64,000 nucleotides of DNA, from assembly GCA_964016415.1 (NCBI GenBank), contig OZ024666.1:2089310-2153309 (forward strand), in the 5' to 3' direction. The translations under genes were made by a program, and so were the position numbers. A model generated the notes under the pieces. It had not been told where the DNA came from. It saw only the letters and a program-made list of their open reading frames with translations, and made no database searches. The stretch comes from Erwinia sp. GTDB taxonomy: Bacteria; Pseudomonadota; Gammaproteobacteria; Enterobacterales; Enterobacteriaceae. Positions 33,049 through 42,742 of the stretch are shown here, piece by piece (positions within the stretch are counted from its first letter, which is position 1; each line of letters begins with the position of its first letter).

Positions 33049-35442
33049 TTAATGCTTACTTCCGTCCGGCAATGCATAGGCGATAATATAATCACCGGCT
33101 TTAGTACCAAACGAACCATGTCCACCTGCGGTTATCAGGACATACTGTTTACCGTTTACTTCATAAGTCATCGGTGTCGCTTGTCCGCCAGCCGGCAAAC
33201 GTGCTTCCCACAGTAAAGTTCCATCAGTAACATTGAACGCACGCAGATAATTATCCGCAGTCGCTGCGATAAACATCACGTTACCCGCGGTCGATATTGG
33301 TCCACCCAGCATCGGCATCCCCAGCTTAAACGGCAGCGGGAAAGGTAAACTGACTGGCACGCTGTCACGCACAGTACCAATACGTTTTTTCCAGACAATT
33401 TCATTAGTTTTCAGGTCAACGGCAGAAACATAGCCCCATGCAGGCTGTTTACACGGAATTCCTAAAGGTGAAAGGAATGGATTCAACACGACACCAAATG
33501 GCACACCATATTGAGGCTGAATACCACTTTCAGATTCCGTTCCGCCTTTATCATTCGCATCCGGCCACATTGGATTACCCGGACCCCGTGGCACTAAACG
33601 CGAGACAAACGGTAATGCCATAGGGTTGGTCAACGCAATCTGACGATCTTCGTTGACAGAGATACTACCCCATTCAAACATCCCCAGATTCCCCGGGAAC
33701 ACCAGTGTGCCCTGCTCAGAAGGAGGGGTAAACGGTCCTTCATAACGTAAACGGTGGAACATGATACGACAGACCAACTGATCATAGATGGTCCCCCCCC
33801 ACATATCCGCGCCCGTCAGCTGTTTTTTCGGACGATAGGTCAGCTCAGAATAAGGCTGTGTAGGTGATAAGCGGTCACCGGCTGCAGGACCTTGCGGAAC
33901 AGGGGTTTCTGGTGCTGGCACCACTGTTTTACCCGTGCGCCGATCCAGAACAAAAATATTCCCTGTTTTTGCCGGAATATAGATAACCGGAACTTTATTC
34001 CCCTGACTGTCATCAATATCAGCCAGTGTAGGTTGTGCCGGGATATCCATGTCCCACAGATCATGATGAACCGTCTGATAGAACCATGCTAACTTACCTG
34101 TTGTTGCATTTAACGCCAGCACACCACTGGCGTAACGCTCCATCTCCGGTGTACGGTTACCTCCCCAGATATCCGGAGTCGCCACACCCATCGGCAAAAA
34201 GACAAGATCGAGTTTTTCATCGTAGGCTGCAGGCGCCCATGAATTTGGTGAGTTAGCCACATAGTGTTGATCGGCCTCGGGCACGATATTCGGATCTTTC
34301 GCTCCAGGATCAAAGGCCCATAACAACTTACCGCTGTGTACATCGAAGCCTCGAATAACGCCTGACGGCTCGCGAGTAGAGTAGTTATCCGTCACGGCAC
34401 CGGCAATCACAATGACTTTATCTGTGACCACTGGTGGTGATGTTGGCTCATAAGCGCCTGGACGTGCATTAGGCAAATTTTGCTGCAGATTAAGCTTACC
34501 GTTGTCAGCAAAATCAGGGCAACGCTGACCAGTAGCAGCATCAAGCGCATAAAGTGAACCATCATTAACTGGCAGCAGAATACGTCTTGCACACAAGGCA
34601 GGTTTAGTCTCAGCTGTCTGGGCAGGTAACTCAGGATCTGCATGGTAAGAGACGCCACGGCAAGTCACATGCTGGAAAGTAGGATCGGTTTTTAACTCAG
34701 GATCAAATTTCCATTTTTCTTTACCGGTTGCAGCATCCAGTGCAAACAGAATTTGATGCGGAGTACACAAATAAAGCGCATCCCCTATTTTAATAGGAGT
34801 CACTTCATCGGTCAGTTCACCGGGATCTGTCGGGCGTTTTTTATCCCCGGTCTGGAATACCCAGGCCTGCTGTAATTGTCCGACATTTTTATCGTTAATC
34901 TGCGACAGTGGTGAATAGCGTGTACCTGCTTGTGTACGACCATAAGCAGGCCAGTCAGCGGCATCCGCTGCAGGTGCTGCTGCGGTTTCTGCGGCGGGTA
35001 GTGAACCATTGATCTCTTGTGGATCATTAAACACCGCGTACACCAGTGCAACGACTGTCACGCAGAGTGCCAGCCCCAGCAGGCGACGCGCGAAGACGCC
35101 GACTGACAGGGTACGATAAACATAAGGAAGCACCAGCCACAAACCAAAGAAAAAAGTCACGTCCAGTCGTGGTGTCAATGCCCAAAAATCAGGCCCGACT
35201 TCCCATAACGACCAGACCAGTGTGCCGGTTAAAAATAGTGCATACCACAACAGGGCAGAAGAACGACGACGAAACAGTAATAACGCAACAATCAGCTGAA
35301 CCACACCCGCAATAATGTAGTAAAGCGATCCCCCAAGAGTCGCTAACCAGACTCCCCCTGCCAGTAAATATAATCCACTGATGACGGCAAACAGCGCCGA
35401 GATAATCACCAGAAACCGCGATAATGGTGCTTGACTTTGCAT
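33049..35442 (-). CDS. gcd: PQQ-dependent membrane glucose dehydrogenase Gcd
   Basis: Oxidises glucose to gluconolactone in the periplasm and passes electrons to ubiquinone. 797 residues, against 796 in E. coli. Five N-terminal membrane spans (about residues 1-145) precede an eight-bladed PQQ propeller starting at DWPAYGRTQAGTRYSPLSQI. Repeated ATGKLLW/ATGKLAW-type W-motifs and IYIPAKTGNIFVLDRRTGK are present. It needs exogenous or self-made PQQ; no pqq biosynthesis gene is visible here, but the PQQ receptor gene pqqU lies immediately upstream. Confidence 0.97.
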   Translation of the reverse strand: MQSQAPLSRFLVIISALFAVISGLYLLAGGVWLATLGGSLYYIIAGVVQLIVALLLFRRRSSALLWYALFLTGTLVWSLWEVGPDFWALTPRLDVTFFFGLWLVLPYVYRTLSVGVFARRLLGLALCVTVVALVYAVFNDPQEINGSLPAAETAAAPAADAADWPAYGRTQAGTRYSPLSQINDKNVGQLQQAWVFQTGDKKRPTDPGELTDEVTPIKIGDALYLCTPHQILFALDAATGKEKWKFDPELKTDPTFQHVTCRGVSYHADPELPAQTAETKPALCARRILLPVNDGSLYALDAATGQRCPDFADNGKLNLQQNLPNARPGAYEPTSPPVVTDKVIVIAGAVTDNYSTREPSGVIRGFDVHSGKLLWAFDPGAKDPNIVPEADQHYVANSPNSWAPAAYDEKLDLVFLPMGVATPDIWGGNRTPEMERYASGVLALNATTGKLAWFYQTVHHDLWDMDIPAQPTLADIDDSQGNKVPVIYIPAKTGNIFVLDRRTGKTVVPAPETPVPQGPAAGDRLSPTQPYSELTYRPKKQLTGADMWGGTIYDQLVCRIMFHRLRYEGPFTPPSEQGTLVFPGNLGMFEWGSISVNEDRQIALTNPMALPFVSRLVPRGPGNPMWPDANDKGGTESESGIQPQYGVPFGVVLNPFLSPLGIPCKQPAWGYVSAVDLKTNEIVWKKRIGTVRDSVPVSLPFPLPFKLGMPMLGGPISTAGNVMFIAATADNYLRAFNVTDGTLLWEARLPAGGQATPMTYEVNGKQYVLITAGGHGSFGTKAGDYIIAYALPDGSKH

Positions 35443-35599
35443 AGTATGAACCTTACCAAAATTAACGTTGTCGGCTTACCCGCAGATAAGCCGCAAAGAA
35501 CACCTGATTTCGTCCCTGAGCCTGTCAACTGGCGGCTATCTGAGAGGATAAAACCACCACAATAGCACCTCGCTGGCAGGTATCTTTTACATAACTTTG

Positions 35600-37756
35600 T
35601 TACATAAAGGTATAACTCAATGTGGCTCCGCCACCATAATTACGTCCTGGTGCAGGTTCGTAGTAACGGCCATTACTTTCATTAACGATAACCGAACCTA
35701 CATAAGATTTATCAAACAGATTATCGACGCGGGAAAAGAGATCCAGTGACCACTTGCCCCAGCCAAAACGGTACCCTGCGTTAACACTGGTGAGCGTATA
35801 AGAAGGTGCCTGAGCACTATTCTGGTCATTCGCCTGGATGCGGCTCAAATAACGCACATCAGCACCGGCATGCCACCCTTCATCAGCCCCCCACTGAAGC
35901 CCTGCATACGCCATATTTTTTGCTACCCCTGGTAAGCGGTTACCTGCCGGAACACAGCTGTTACCCTTATCATTGCATGAGCGATTACGATAGGTAGCAT
36001 CCAGTAAAGTCCAGGCGGCTTTGAATTGCAGATTTTCAGTTAACTGCTGGTCAAGCGCAATTTCGCTGCCCTGACGGCGCGTTTTACCTGCATTGCGAAA
36101 TACAGTACGACCATAACGGTTATCGGCAGCCACCAGCTCATCCTCAGTATCGGTCTGATAAAGCGCTACGGTAAGCAGGCCATTGCCGAGGCGGGTTTTA
36201 CTGCCCAGCTCAACAGTCTCACTGGTTGACGGTTTCAGTCCGAGATTCAACCCTGTCACACTGCCGGTAACACTGCGGTAAGAGAGTTCATTGATTGTCG
36301 GGGTTTCAAAGCCACGGCCAGAAGAGAGATAGAGATTCCAAATCGGAGTAACAGCATAATTCACCGAGCCCATAGGCAGTATTTTGTGATAACGACGACT
36401 ACCACTGTCATCGCCATTGCCGGTGGTAATATAGTAATCGGTGGAGTCAAAACTGACGGTACTATAACGCATACAGGCATCCACACTCCACTTGTCCGAC
36501 AGCTGCCAGTGACTCTGCAGATAAGGATCAACATTCCACATCAGGTTTTTTTCATTACGCCGCTGCCGGCCTTTCTCCCCAAAGGCGGGAACCCCCTCAT
36601 ACAGACGGAAATTTTCAAACCCCTGACGCCGTTCAGTCATGGTCTCATAATCAATACCTGCAGTCAGAGAATAGGGCAGGCTTCCAAGTAATCCTTCATG
36701 ACTCCAGCGACTGTCAATACCAGAATATTTACGCTCCAGGACAATAACTCCGCCAGGATAGGCAGGTTGCATTTGAGGTGCACGGGGAATAGATTGATAT
36801 TGCGTGGTGTGACGCTCACCATGCCAGGTGGTAAATGTCAGTAGATCATTTTCCGTTATCTGGCGCTGGTAGCGAACACCAAATTGTGTTTGGTCGAGGC
36901 TTTTACGAGTATTGTAACTCTCGCCCCAGGGGGCCTGACGCGGATTTTGCCGCCACTCACTTTGAGTCAGTCCTCCGGGATCATTGGCATCCACTGAGAC
37001 ACTATTTAGCATCAGCGTCAGGGTACTGGCATCATCAACCCTAACGCCCAGCTTTGCATTGCCTAAGTTTTTCTGCGTTCCACTGTGATCACGGTATCCC
37101 TGAGTGGTAAAGCGGGAGGCTGAAATCATGTAGTTCACATCTCCCGGGTGGCTGCCATCGCCAGTAGCCCCACTCGCTTTGACACTGTTACGCCAGCTAT
37201 TGTCGCTGCCAAAATAAGTGCCTGCACTCAGGGTTGTCGGTTGCGTACCTGTTTCACTTTCAATGTTGACGACACCGCCGGAAGCATTGCCATACAACGC
37301 GGAGTAAGGACCACGCAGCACCTCAATAATCTTAACAGAATTGATATCAATATTAGATGTCTGACCTTGTCCATCAGGCATTGTCGCCGGGATACCATCG
37401 ACATATAGGCGGATACCCCGGACACCGAATGTTGAACGGCTGCCAAATCCGCGCATTGATAACTGCAGATCCTGTGCGTAATTTTGTCTGTTCTGAATTT
37501 GCAATCCTGGTACGCTGCCCAATGCTTCTGAGAGATTTACCTGGGGCAACGCATTTCTAAGGGTCTGCCCATCAACCACACTCACTGCCGCCGGCGTATC
37601 AAGCTCAGAGAGCCATGGGCGTGCTCCGAGAACAATCAGTGAGGAATTTTTACTCTCTTCGGGAGCAACCTGGCTGCTTGCGAGTGCAGAATAAACAGGC
37701 AGTGATTGCAAGATACAGAGAGGCAACAATGAGAGTGTCAGCTTTTTTTTATTCAC
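35600..37756 (-). CDS. pqqU: TonB-dependent PQQ receptor PqqU (YncD)
   Basis: Outer membrane beta-barrel, 718 residues. Signal peptide near residues 1-26, then the plug domain with SELDTPAAVSVVDGQTLR, QNRQNYAQDLQLSMRGFGSR and GIPATMPDGQGQTSNID, all nearly as in E. coli YncD, which has been shown to import PQQ. The barrel ends in the aromatic signature YTFM-type. The start is GTG with no evident ribosome site; it overlaps the stop of a 24-codon ORF (GTGA), suggesting translational coupling. Placement beside gcd supports the PQQ role. Confidence 0.93.
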   Translation of the reverse strand: MNKKKLTLSLLPLCILQSLPVYSALASSQVAPEESKNSSLIVLGARPWLSELDTPAAVSVVDGQTLRNALPQVNLSEALGSVPGLQIQNRQNYAQDLQLSMRGFGSRSTFGVRGIRLYVDGIPATMPDGQGQTSNIDINSVKIIEVLRGPYSALYGNASGGVVNIESETGTQPTTLSAGTYFGSDNSWRNSVKASGATGDGSHPGDVNYMISASRFTTQGYRDHSGTQKNLGNAKLGVRVDDASTLTLMLNSVSVDANDPGGLTQSEWRQNPRQAPWGESYNTRKSLDQTQFGVRYQRQITENDLLTFTTWHGERHTTQYQSIPRAPQMQPAYPGGVIVLERKYSGIDSRWSHEGLLGSLPYSLTAGIDYETMTERRQGFENFRLYEGVPAFGEKGRQRRNEKNLMWNVDPYLQSHWQLSDKWSVDACMRYSTVSFDSTDYYITTGNGDDSGSRRYHKILPMGSVNYAVTPIWNLYLSSGRGFETPTINELSYRSVTGSVTGLNLGLKPSTSETVELGSKTRLGNGLLTVALYQTDTEDELVAADNRYGRTVFRNAGKTRRQGSEIALDQQLTENLQFKAAWTLLDATYRNRSCNDKGNSCVPAGNRLPGVAKNMAYAGLQWGADEGWHAGADVRYLSRIQANDQNSAQAPSYTLTSVNAGYRFGWGKWSLDLFSRVDNLFDKSYVGSVIVNESNGRYYEPAPGRNYGGGATLSYTFM

Positions 37757-37827
37757 GGATTCAGATTCGTTTTTGTCCAGAGAAAACGAACTTCACTGCT
37801 CAAATTAAGTGAAATAAGGTTTTTCAT
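37753..37827 (-). CDS. Short upstream ORF overlapping pqqU start
   Basis: 24 codons (MKNLISLNLSSEVRFLWTKTNL then NP) ending in TGA that shares bases with the pqqU GTG. AAGAG lies 2 bases before its ATG, a rather tight spacing. It could be a leader peptide that couples translation to pqqU, or chance. No known leader family is recognised. Confidence 0.35.
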   Translation of the reverse strand: MKNLISLNLSSEVRFLWTKTNLNP

Positions 37828-38286
37828 TACTCTTAATTCGGATTTTATATAGTGAAGCGTAAGTATTACATCAAGAAAATGATAATCTGGCGTGCTGTTG
37901 AACAAACAAACGCCCGGACAAACATCCTGTAAGATAGAGGGCGTGAAAACCACTTCTGCCCGGTTGGATACACTCAGTTATGACATTAGTAATAACTATG
38001 GTGAGTATTATTTACGCTGCAAAGCAAAAAATCAACAAAACAGTAACTAACCTTACACTCATTTTCTTAAAGGCACTGATTAACCATACAGAAGCAAGGG
38101 AGTTACCCCGCCGGTCACGAGTTCAGTGCAATAAATTGCCTTGAAAAGTAAGCTCCTGAATAACAACTCAACAGCATAAAATGCTTTATCAAACCATTGA
38201 GATAATCCTGTCATCGCACACGCTGTACGTCGCAGTGTTAGATTGTGTGCTATGTTATAATCACCCTACTCTAAGGTTATAATCCC
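37828..38286. other. Intergenic region between pqqU and the DUF421 gene
   Basis: No gene supported. For pqqU, GAAAATGATAATC (37875-37887) resembles the first part of a Fur box but the rest does not fit. For the DUF421 gene an extended -10 (TGTTATAAT, TATAAT at 38256-38261) lies 26 bases before the ATG. Confidence 0.4.
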
Positions 38287-38940
38287 ATGGAATATTATAT
38301 CTTCGTTCTGATTAAATTCACGATCGGTTTTGTTATTGTTATCGCTCACATGAACTTTTCAGGAAAAACCCAATTATCTCAAATGACCCCAGTTGATTTT
38401 ATTGGGAACTTTGTCCTCGGTGGTATTATTGGTGGGGTTATCTATACAGACGCTATTCCACTTCATCAGTATGTCATCCTGTTATTTATGGGCGTCAGTT
38501 TTATTTCTTTCCTTAACTTCATCAGCAAACACTTCTTCACTTTACGTGCTTTTACTATCGGTAATCCAATCCCTATAATAAAAGACGGTTATTTTATTAT
38601 GACAAATATTCTTGAGAGAAAGAACAAAATCGACATTCTGAACGTAGCTTCACAGTTACATTCTCAGGGAATTCACTCATTTCAAAATTTGCGCTATGCA
38701 CAAATTGAACCAAACGGACAGATAACAGCAGTGAGTAAAGGTACTGATCTTCCGTCAGTAATCCTGATAAAAGATGGCAAAGTACGTAACTCTGAACTCG
38801 AAGTGATCGGAAAAGATGAAGAGTGGTTGGATGAAAAAATAAAAAAAATGCATGTTGAGAACTATGATGACATTTTTCTCGCTGAGTTCTGGCAAGGGGA
38901 GTTGACACTGGTTATGTCTGACGGGCGTGTATGTCGTTGA
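38287..38940 (+). CDS. DUF421 (YetF-like) membrane protein
   Basis: 217 residues. Three N-terminal membrane helices (about residues 1-85) are followed by a soluble alpha/beta YetF domain: NPIPIIKDGYFIM, then LHSQGIHSFQNLRYAQIEPNGQ and LPSVILIKDGKVR. The function of DUF421 proteins is poorly known. The codons are clearly more AT-rich than in neighbouring genes, and the gene abuts an AT-rich gene-poor stretch, so acquisition by transfer is plausible. Ribosome site AAGG at 38273. Confidence 0.85.
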   Translation: MEYYIFVLIKFTIGFVIVIAHMNFSGKTQLSQMTPVDFIGNFVLGGIIGGVIYTDAIPLHQYVILLFMGVSFISFLNFISKHFFTLRAFTIGNPIPIIKDGYFIMTNILERKNKIDILNVASQLHSQGIHSFQNLRYAQIEPNGQITAVSKGTDLPSVILIKDGKVRNSELEVIGKDEEWLDEKIKKMHVENYDDIFLAEFWQGELTLVMSDGRVCR

Positions 38941-38962
38941 GGTAGATCGTCTGGGTCACAGT

Positions 38963-38988
38963 CAGGAAGATTCTAATCTGTCTTCCTG
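38963..38988 (+). terminator. Hairpin after the DUF421 gene
   Basis: CAGGAAGA and TCTTCCTG form an eight-pair stem, 22 bases after the stop, without a strong T-run. Confidence 0.45.
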
Positions 38989-39559
38989 TTCACTATTTGA
39001 ATCGCAGGTATAAAAATGAAAACCATAAGTCAAACAATGCAACTCCAGACTATTCATAGTGTTATCTATAAATAAAAAATAAACCACAAAGAATATATTT
39101 AAATATTATTTCAAATTTCACAAACATAAATATTTCATCAACTTTAAAAAACAATATCCGATCAATAACCCTTGAACCGATAGCTATTATCTATTGGTTT
39201 TTAGGAAAGATTCGATTTTATCGATCATTTCTCTTGCAAAACTTAAGTCAATTAAGTAAATTGGTTCACGAAGCTTAGAGAAATGACAAAAATTTTTCCA
39301 GAACAATTACTCTCTGGTTGTCAGAGAATTATAAAAAAGCCAATGGGTGATTTAGATAGCTTTTATCGTGCAGCACCAGGGGATTTATTTTTTCCGAAAA
39401 TTTGCTCACAAAACCTGCTTTTTCAATATACAACTCAATCAGGTTAGTGAGTTAAAAAAAAATAATTTATAATCAAATTAAGAGTATCGATTTTAAAATT
39501 TCATTTTTTAAAATTTTAACTTGTTCCTTCCTGTCTTTTTCTAATGGCTTTTTATTTCT
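38989..39559. other. AT-rich gene-poor stretch
   Basis: Visibly lower in G+C than all surrounding sequence, with many A and T runs. The only candidate is a 54-codon ORF at 39283-39447 (plus strand, MTKIFPEQLLSGCQRIIKKP at its start) with a weak AGAG before the ATG; I do not recognise it and doubt it is expressed. It may be decayed foreign DNA. Confidence 0.5.
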
Positions 39560-39588
39560 AAAAAAATACCACGGAAAGGTATTTTTTT
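39560..39588. terminator. Terminator at the relic boundary
   Basis: AAAAAAATACC and GGTATTTTTTT around ACGGAAA form an A/T-flanked stem working in either direction. On the minus strand it lies just beyond the urea carboxylase relic and may be its old terminator. Confidence 0.6.
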
Positions 39589-39858
39589 AAAAGCATCTAC
39601 CTGATGCTACTCTGCTCCTGAACTGTTGAAAAACAATGTCGGAAGAAACCTGCCTTAAGCTTAAAGAAGATGAATAATCTGTCATTCCGGATAAAAATTG
39701 CGAAAAATATCGTGATGGTCAGACAATGCAGCACCCTTAACATTATCAACGGCGTTACAACAAAGGGCTGAAAAAAGAAGGCAGCGACGCGGCCCCTCAA
39801 AATGCATTCTCCCCACAAATGCCTTTGATTCCAACGGCGGATTACCTGGATGTTTTTT

Positions 39859-40205
39859 TAATCACCCGCACCTACCGACATCCCTGGTCTAACATTCACT
39901 TGCGATACATTGTCAGATGCTGAACTGTCAATCGCCTTTTCCCCTCTCTGTAACTCGACACTATTTGGTACTTCATTAATGCTGTCAGCACTGCAAAATT
40001 CCATATGATCGTGTCTATCCAGCGCTGTCGCTCAGTATCGGAAACCAGCCGTTGATGCTCAATACCTTAATATATGAGGCTTCGTGCACCAGAAATTGTT
40101 GATATTCTGCAAGACGCAACGTGGTACTTTCGATACGCAGAAGGTAATAGCCTAAGGGGAAATTACGCCGGATAGTCACTAGCTCCCGGACCAGACATTC
40201 ACCAC
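39859..40205 (-). pseudogene. Decayed 3' end of a urea carboxylase gene
   Basis: Read on the minus strand in shifting frames, three blocks appear in order: RRNFPLGYYLLRIESTTLRL followed by AEYQQFLVHEA (about 40070-40180), then TERQRWID (about 40014-40037), then a biotinyl-domain-like part with SDNVSQVNVRPGMSVGAGD (39859-39915). This is the order at the C-terminus of biotin-dependent urea carboxylase (allophanate pathway). At least two frame changes and several stops separate them, so the gene is dead. The 5' part (40261-40530) is not recognisable, and no partner allophanate hydrolase is seen. Confidence 0.6.
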
Positions 40206-40530
40206 CGTGAACCGGAACCCTGGCCAGCTATCATCAAACTGTGTCATGCCCTGCTTACAAATAGTTATCATACAAACCGCATACCAGTTTATAAATTCCG
40301 GTAATACAGGGAGAAGCAGCCATAATTAACAAACAGGTTTACCGTTTTGGTGATCTTAAAGCATGATCTGAAGTGCTCACTGTAAAGCGCTGCAGGACAG
40401 AACAACAGCCGTCGCTTATCCTGGATTCTCTGATCACTGATAATCCCCGACCTCCTGAATAGACGGTGCTGTGACTTTCGCTCTGAAAAAATGGCAAACT
40501 TCACAGTATGCTGTCAGGGTAAAGGTCAAT

Positions 40531-40561
40531 AAAAAGGGGCTGGCATTACGCCAACCCCCTG
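40531..40561 (-). terminator. Terminator of the rpsP-rimM-trmD-rplS operon
   Basis: AGGGGCTGGC and GCCAACCCCCT form a stem with one internal mismatch, followed by TTTTT on the minus strand, about 40 bases after rplS. Confidence 0.85.
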
Positions 40562-40598
40562 TTTGCTATTAACTTTCAGATGTCGCGTTAGCGATACC

Positions 40599-41006
<408 letters not shown>

Positions 41007-41023
41007 TCATCGTGTTGGTTACT

Positions 41024-41767
41024 TCATGATTCTTTTTGAAATTCACGAAGCAGCGTTGCTTGCTCTTCAGTCAGAGCCAGGTTTTCCAGAAGTTCAGGTC
41101 TTCTCAGCCAGGTTCGACCCAGTGACTGTTTTAAACGCCAGCGGCGTATTTCAGCATGATTCCCGGACAGTAACACTGGCGGGACCTCCATACTTTCTAA
41201 CACTTCAGGCCGGGTATAGTGCGGACAATCCAGTAAACCATCAGAGAACGAATCCTCTTCTGCGGAGGCTTGTTTACCCAGTACTCCCGGTATCATCCGG
41301 GATACTGAATCAATCAACGCCATCGCAGGGATTTCACCGCCACTCAGCACATAATCACCAATTGACCACTCTTCATCGATCTCGGTTTTTATGATGCGTT
41401 CGTCTATCCCTTCGTAACGACCACAGACCAGAATTAACTTCTCTGTTGCCGCCAGTTCGCAAACACCCTGTTGGGTCAGTTTGCGCCCCTGAGGTGACAA
41501 ATAAATCACCCTGACATTCTCTCCAGCCGCTGCCCGTGCTGCATGAATTGCATCACGCAATGGTTGCACCATCATCAGCATTCCAGGACCACCACCATAA
41601 GGTCGATCATCGACGGTGCGGTGCCGGTCATGAGTGAAATCACGTGGACTCCAACTCCTGATAGTGAGCAGGCCATTTTTAACTGCCCGACCGGTGACTC
41701 CGAAGTCAGTGACTGCATGGAACATCTCTGGAAAGAGAGTAATGACACCTATCCACAGTGATCGCAC
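41024..41767 (-). CDS. trmD: tRNA (guanine-37-N1)-methyltransferase TrmD
   Basis: SPOUT methyltransferase that makes m1G37 in tRNAs and prevents frameshifting. Conserved [38 protein letters not shown], and the trefoil knot LSPQGRKL...CGRYEGID...[10 protein letters not shown]. The start is uncertain: homologues begin at the position read here as LWIGV (a CTG codon). I give the GTG at 41767, three codons upstream; the open frame runs on to 41812 with overlap into rimM. Confidence 0.93.
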   Translation of the reverse strand: MRSLWIGVITLFPEMFHAVTDFGVTGRAVKNGLLTIRSWSPRDFTHDRHRTVDDRPYGGGPGMLMMVQPLRDAIHAARAAAGENVRVIYLSPQGRKLTQQGVCELAATEKLILVCGRYEGIDERIIKTEIDEEWSIGDYVLSGGEIPAMALIDSVSRMIPGVLGKQASAEEDSFSDGLLDCPHYTRPEVLESMEVPPVLLSGNHAEIRRWRLKQSLGRTWLRRPELLENLALTEEQATLLREFQKES

Positions 41768-41793
41768 AGTAACTGTATCGTTATTTTCGGAGT

Positions 41794-42342
41794 TCAAAAA
41801 CCAGGATCCCAATCGACGATAATCTTACCCGTCGGGAGATCGACATTGCTGATAACCTGTCCATCAAGGAACGGGATCAACCGCTCCTGTGCGCCAAAAG
41901 CATCTTTCAGGTTTGCTTTTACTACCAGAACATCATTTGAACCAGTTTCCATCAGCTCAGTCACTTGCCCCAGGTCATAGCCCTGAAGTGTCAGTACCTG
42001 ACAACCGATAAGATCTTTCCAGTAATAATCATCACCTTCAAGTTCAGGTAACTGCATTGCATCGACGACAATTTCGCAATTGGTCAATAGCGTCGCTGTA
42101 TCACGATCATCAATGTTATTGACTTTAATGATCATATCCTGATTATGGCGCTTCCAGCTTTCCAGCTCGATATGCTGCCATTTACCTGCACGCTGAATAA
42201 ACCACGGCTGGTAATCAAAAATGCTCTCAGCTATTTCAGTGGAAGAAAAAACTTTGAGCCACCCACGAATGCCATAAGCTGCACCCATCTTCCCAATAAT
42301 CAGGGGATTTTCAGGAGCGCGGACCTCCGCTTGTTTGCTCAT
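41794..42342 (-). CDS. rimM: Ribosome maturation factor RimM
   Basis: Assists 16S rRNA processing and 30S head assembly, binding S19. 182 residues from the ATG at 42342, as in E. coli. The N-terminal barrel contains [20 protein letters not shown], the PRC-barrel has [11 protein letters not shown], and the tail is VDWDPGF. Located between rpsP and trmD as usual. Confidence 0.96.
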   Translation of the reverse strand: MSKQAEVRAPENPLIIGKMGAAYGIRGWLKVFSSTEIAESIFDYQPWFIQRAGKWQHIELESWKRHNQDMIIKVNNIDDRDTATLLTNCEIVVDAMQLPELEGDDYYWKDLIGCQVLTLQGYDLGQVTELMETGSNDVLVVKANLKDAFGAQERLIPFLDGQVISNVDLPTGKIIVDWDPGF

Positions 42343-42360
42343 TTTTTCCACCATGACAGA

Positions 42361-42609
42361 TTATGCTGCTTTTTTTGCTTCTCTGATCAGCGCACCAACG
42401 CGATCAGACAGTGTCGCGCCCTGCCCAACCCAGTGCTCAATACGGTCAAGATCAAGACGCAGCGCTTCAGCCTGACCAGATGCGATCGGGTTGAAGAAGC
42501 CAACGCGCTCAATGAAGCGACCGTTGCGCGCATTGCGGCTGTCAGTTACAACAACCTGATAAAATGGACGCTTTTTAGCGCCATGACGTGCCAAACGAAT
42601 TGTTACCAT
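42361..42609 (-). CDS. rpsP: 30S ribosomal protein S16
   Basis: 82 residues, full length, [20 protein letters not shown] at the start. First gene of the rpsP-rimM-trmD-rplS operon; 18 bases from rimM. Confidence 0.97.
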   Translation of the reverse strand: MVTIRLARHGAKKRPFYQVVVTDSRNARNGRFIERVGFFNPIASGQAEALRLDLDRIEHWVGQGATLSDRVGALIREAKKAA

Positions 42610-42635
42610 AACATCCTCTTTAGTTAATAAAACAA

Positions 42636-42664
42636 CCGGGCCCCATTGAGGGAACGGGGCCCGG
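42636..42664 (-). terminator. ffh terminator
   Basis: CCGGGCCCC and GGGGCCCGG form a perfect nine-pair stem followed by TTGTTTT on the minus strand, between ffh and rpsP. It should separate ffh from the ribosomal operon. Confidence 0.75.
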
Positions 42665-42742
42665 ATGCAATATAAAAAGCCCGAAAATTTTACTCATTTT
42701 GACTCAAAAAGCAATCTAATTCGTGCCAGTACAAATTTTATT

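Noticed and set aside
37875-37893. Fur box upstream of pqqU
   Set aside because: Only the first 13 bases resemble the consensus; the second half does not match.
39597-39818. 73-codon minus-strand ORF in the AT-rich region
   Set aside because: No ribosome site and it lies downstream of the urea carboxylase relic; more likely part of decayed sequence.
40289-40504. 71-codon minus-strand ORF before the relic
   Set aside because: No known motif, basic and low-complexity; it may be remains of the same dead locus, but I could not align it.
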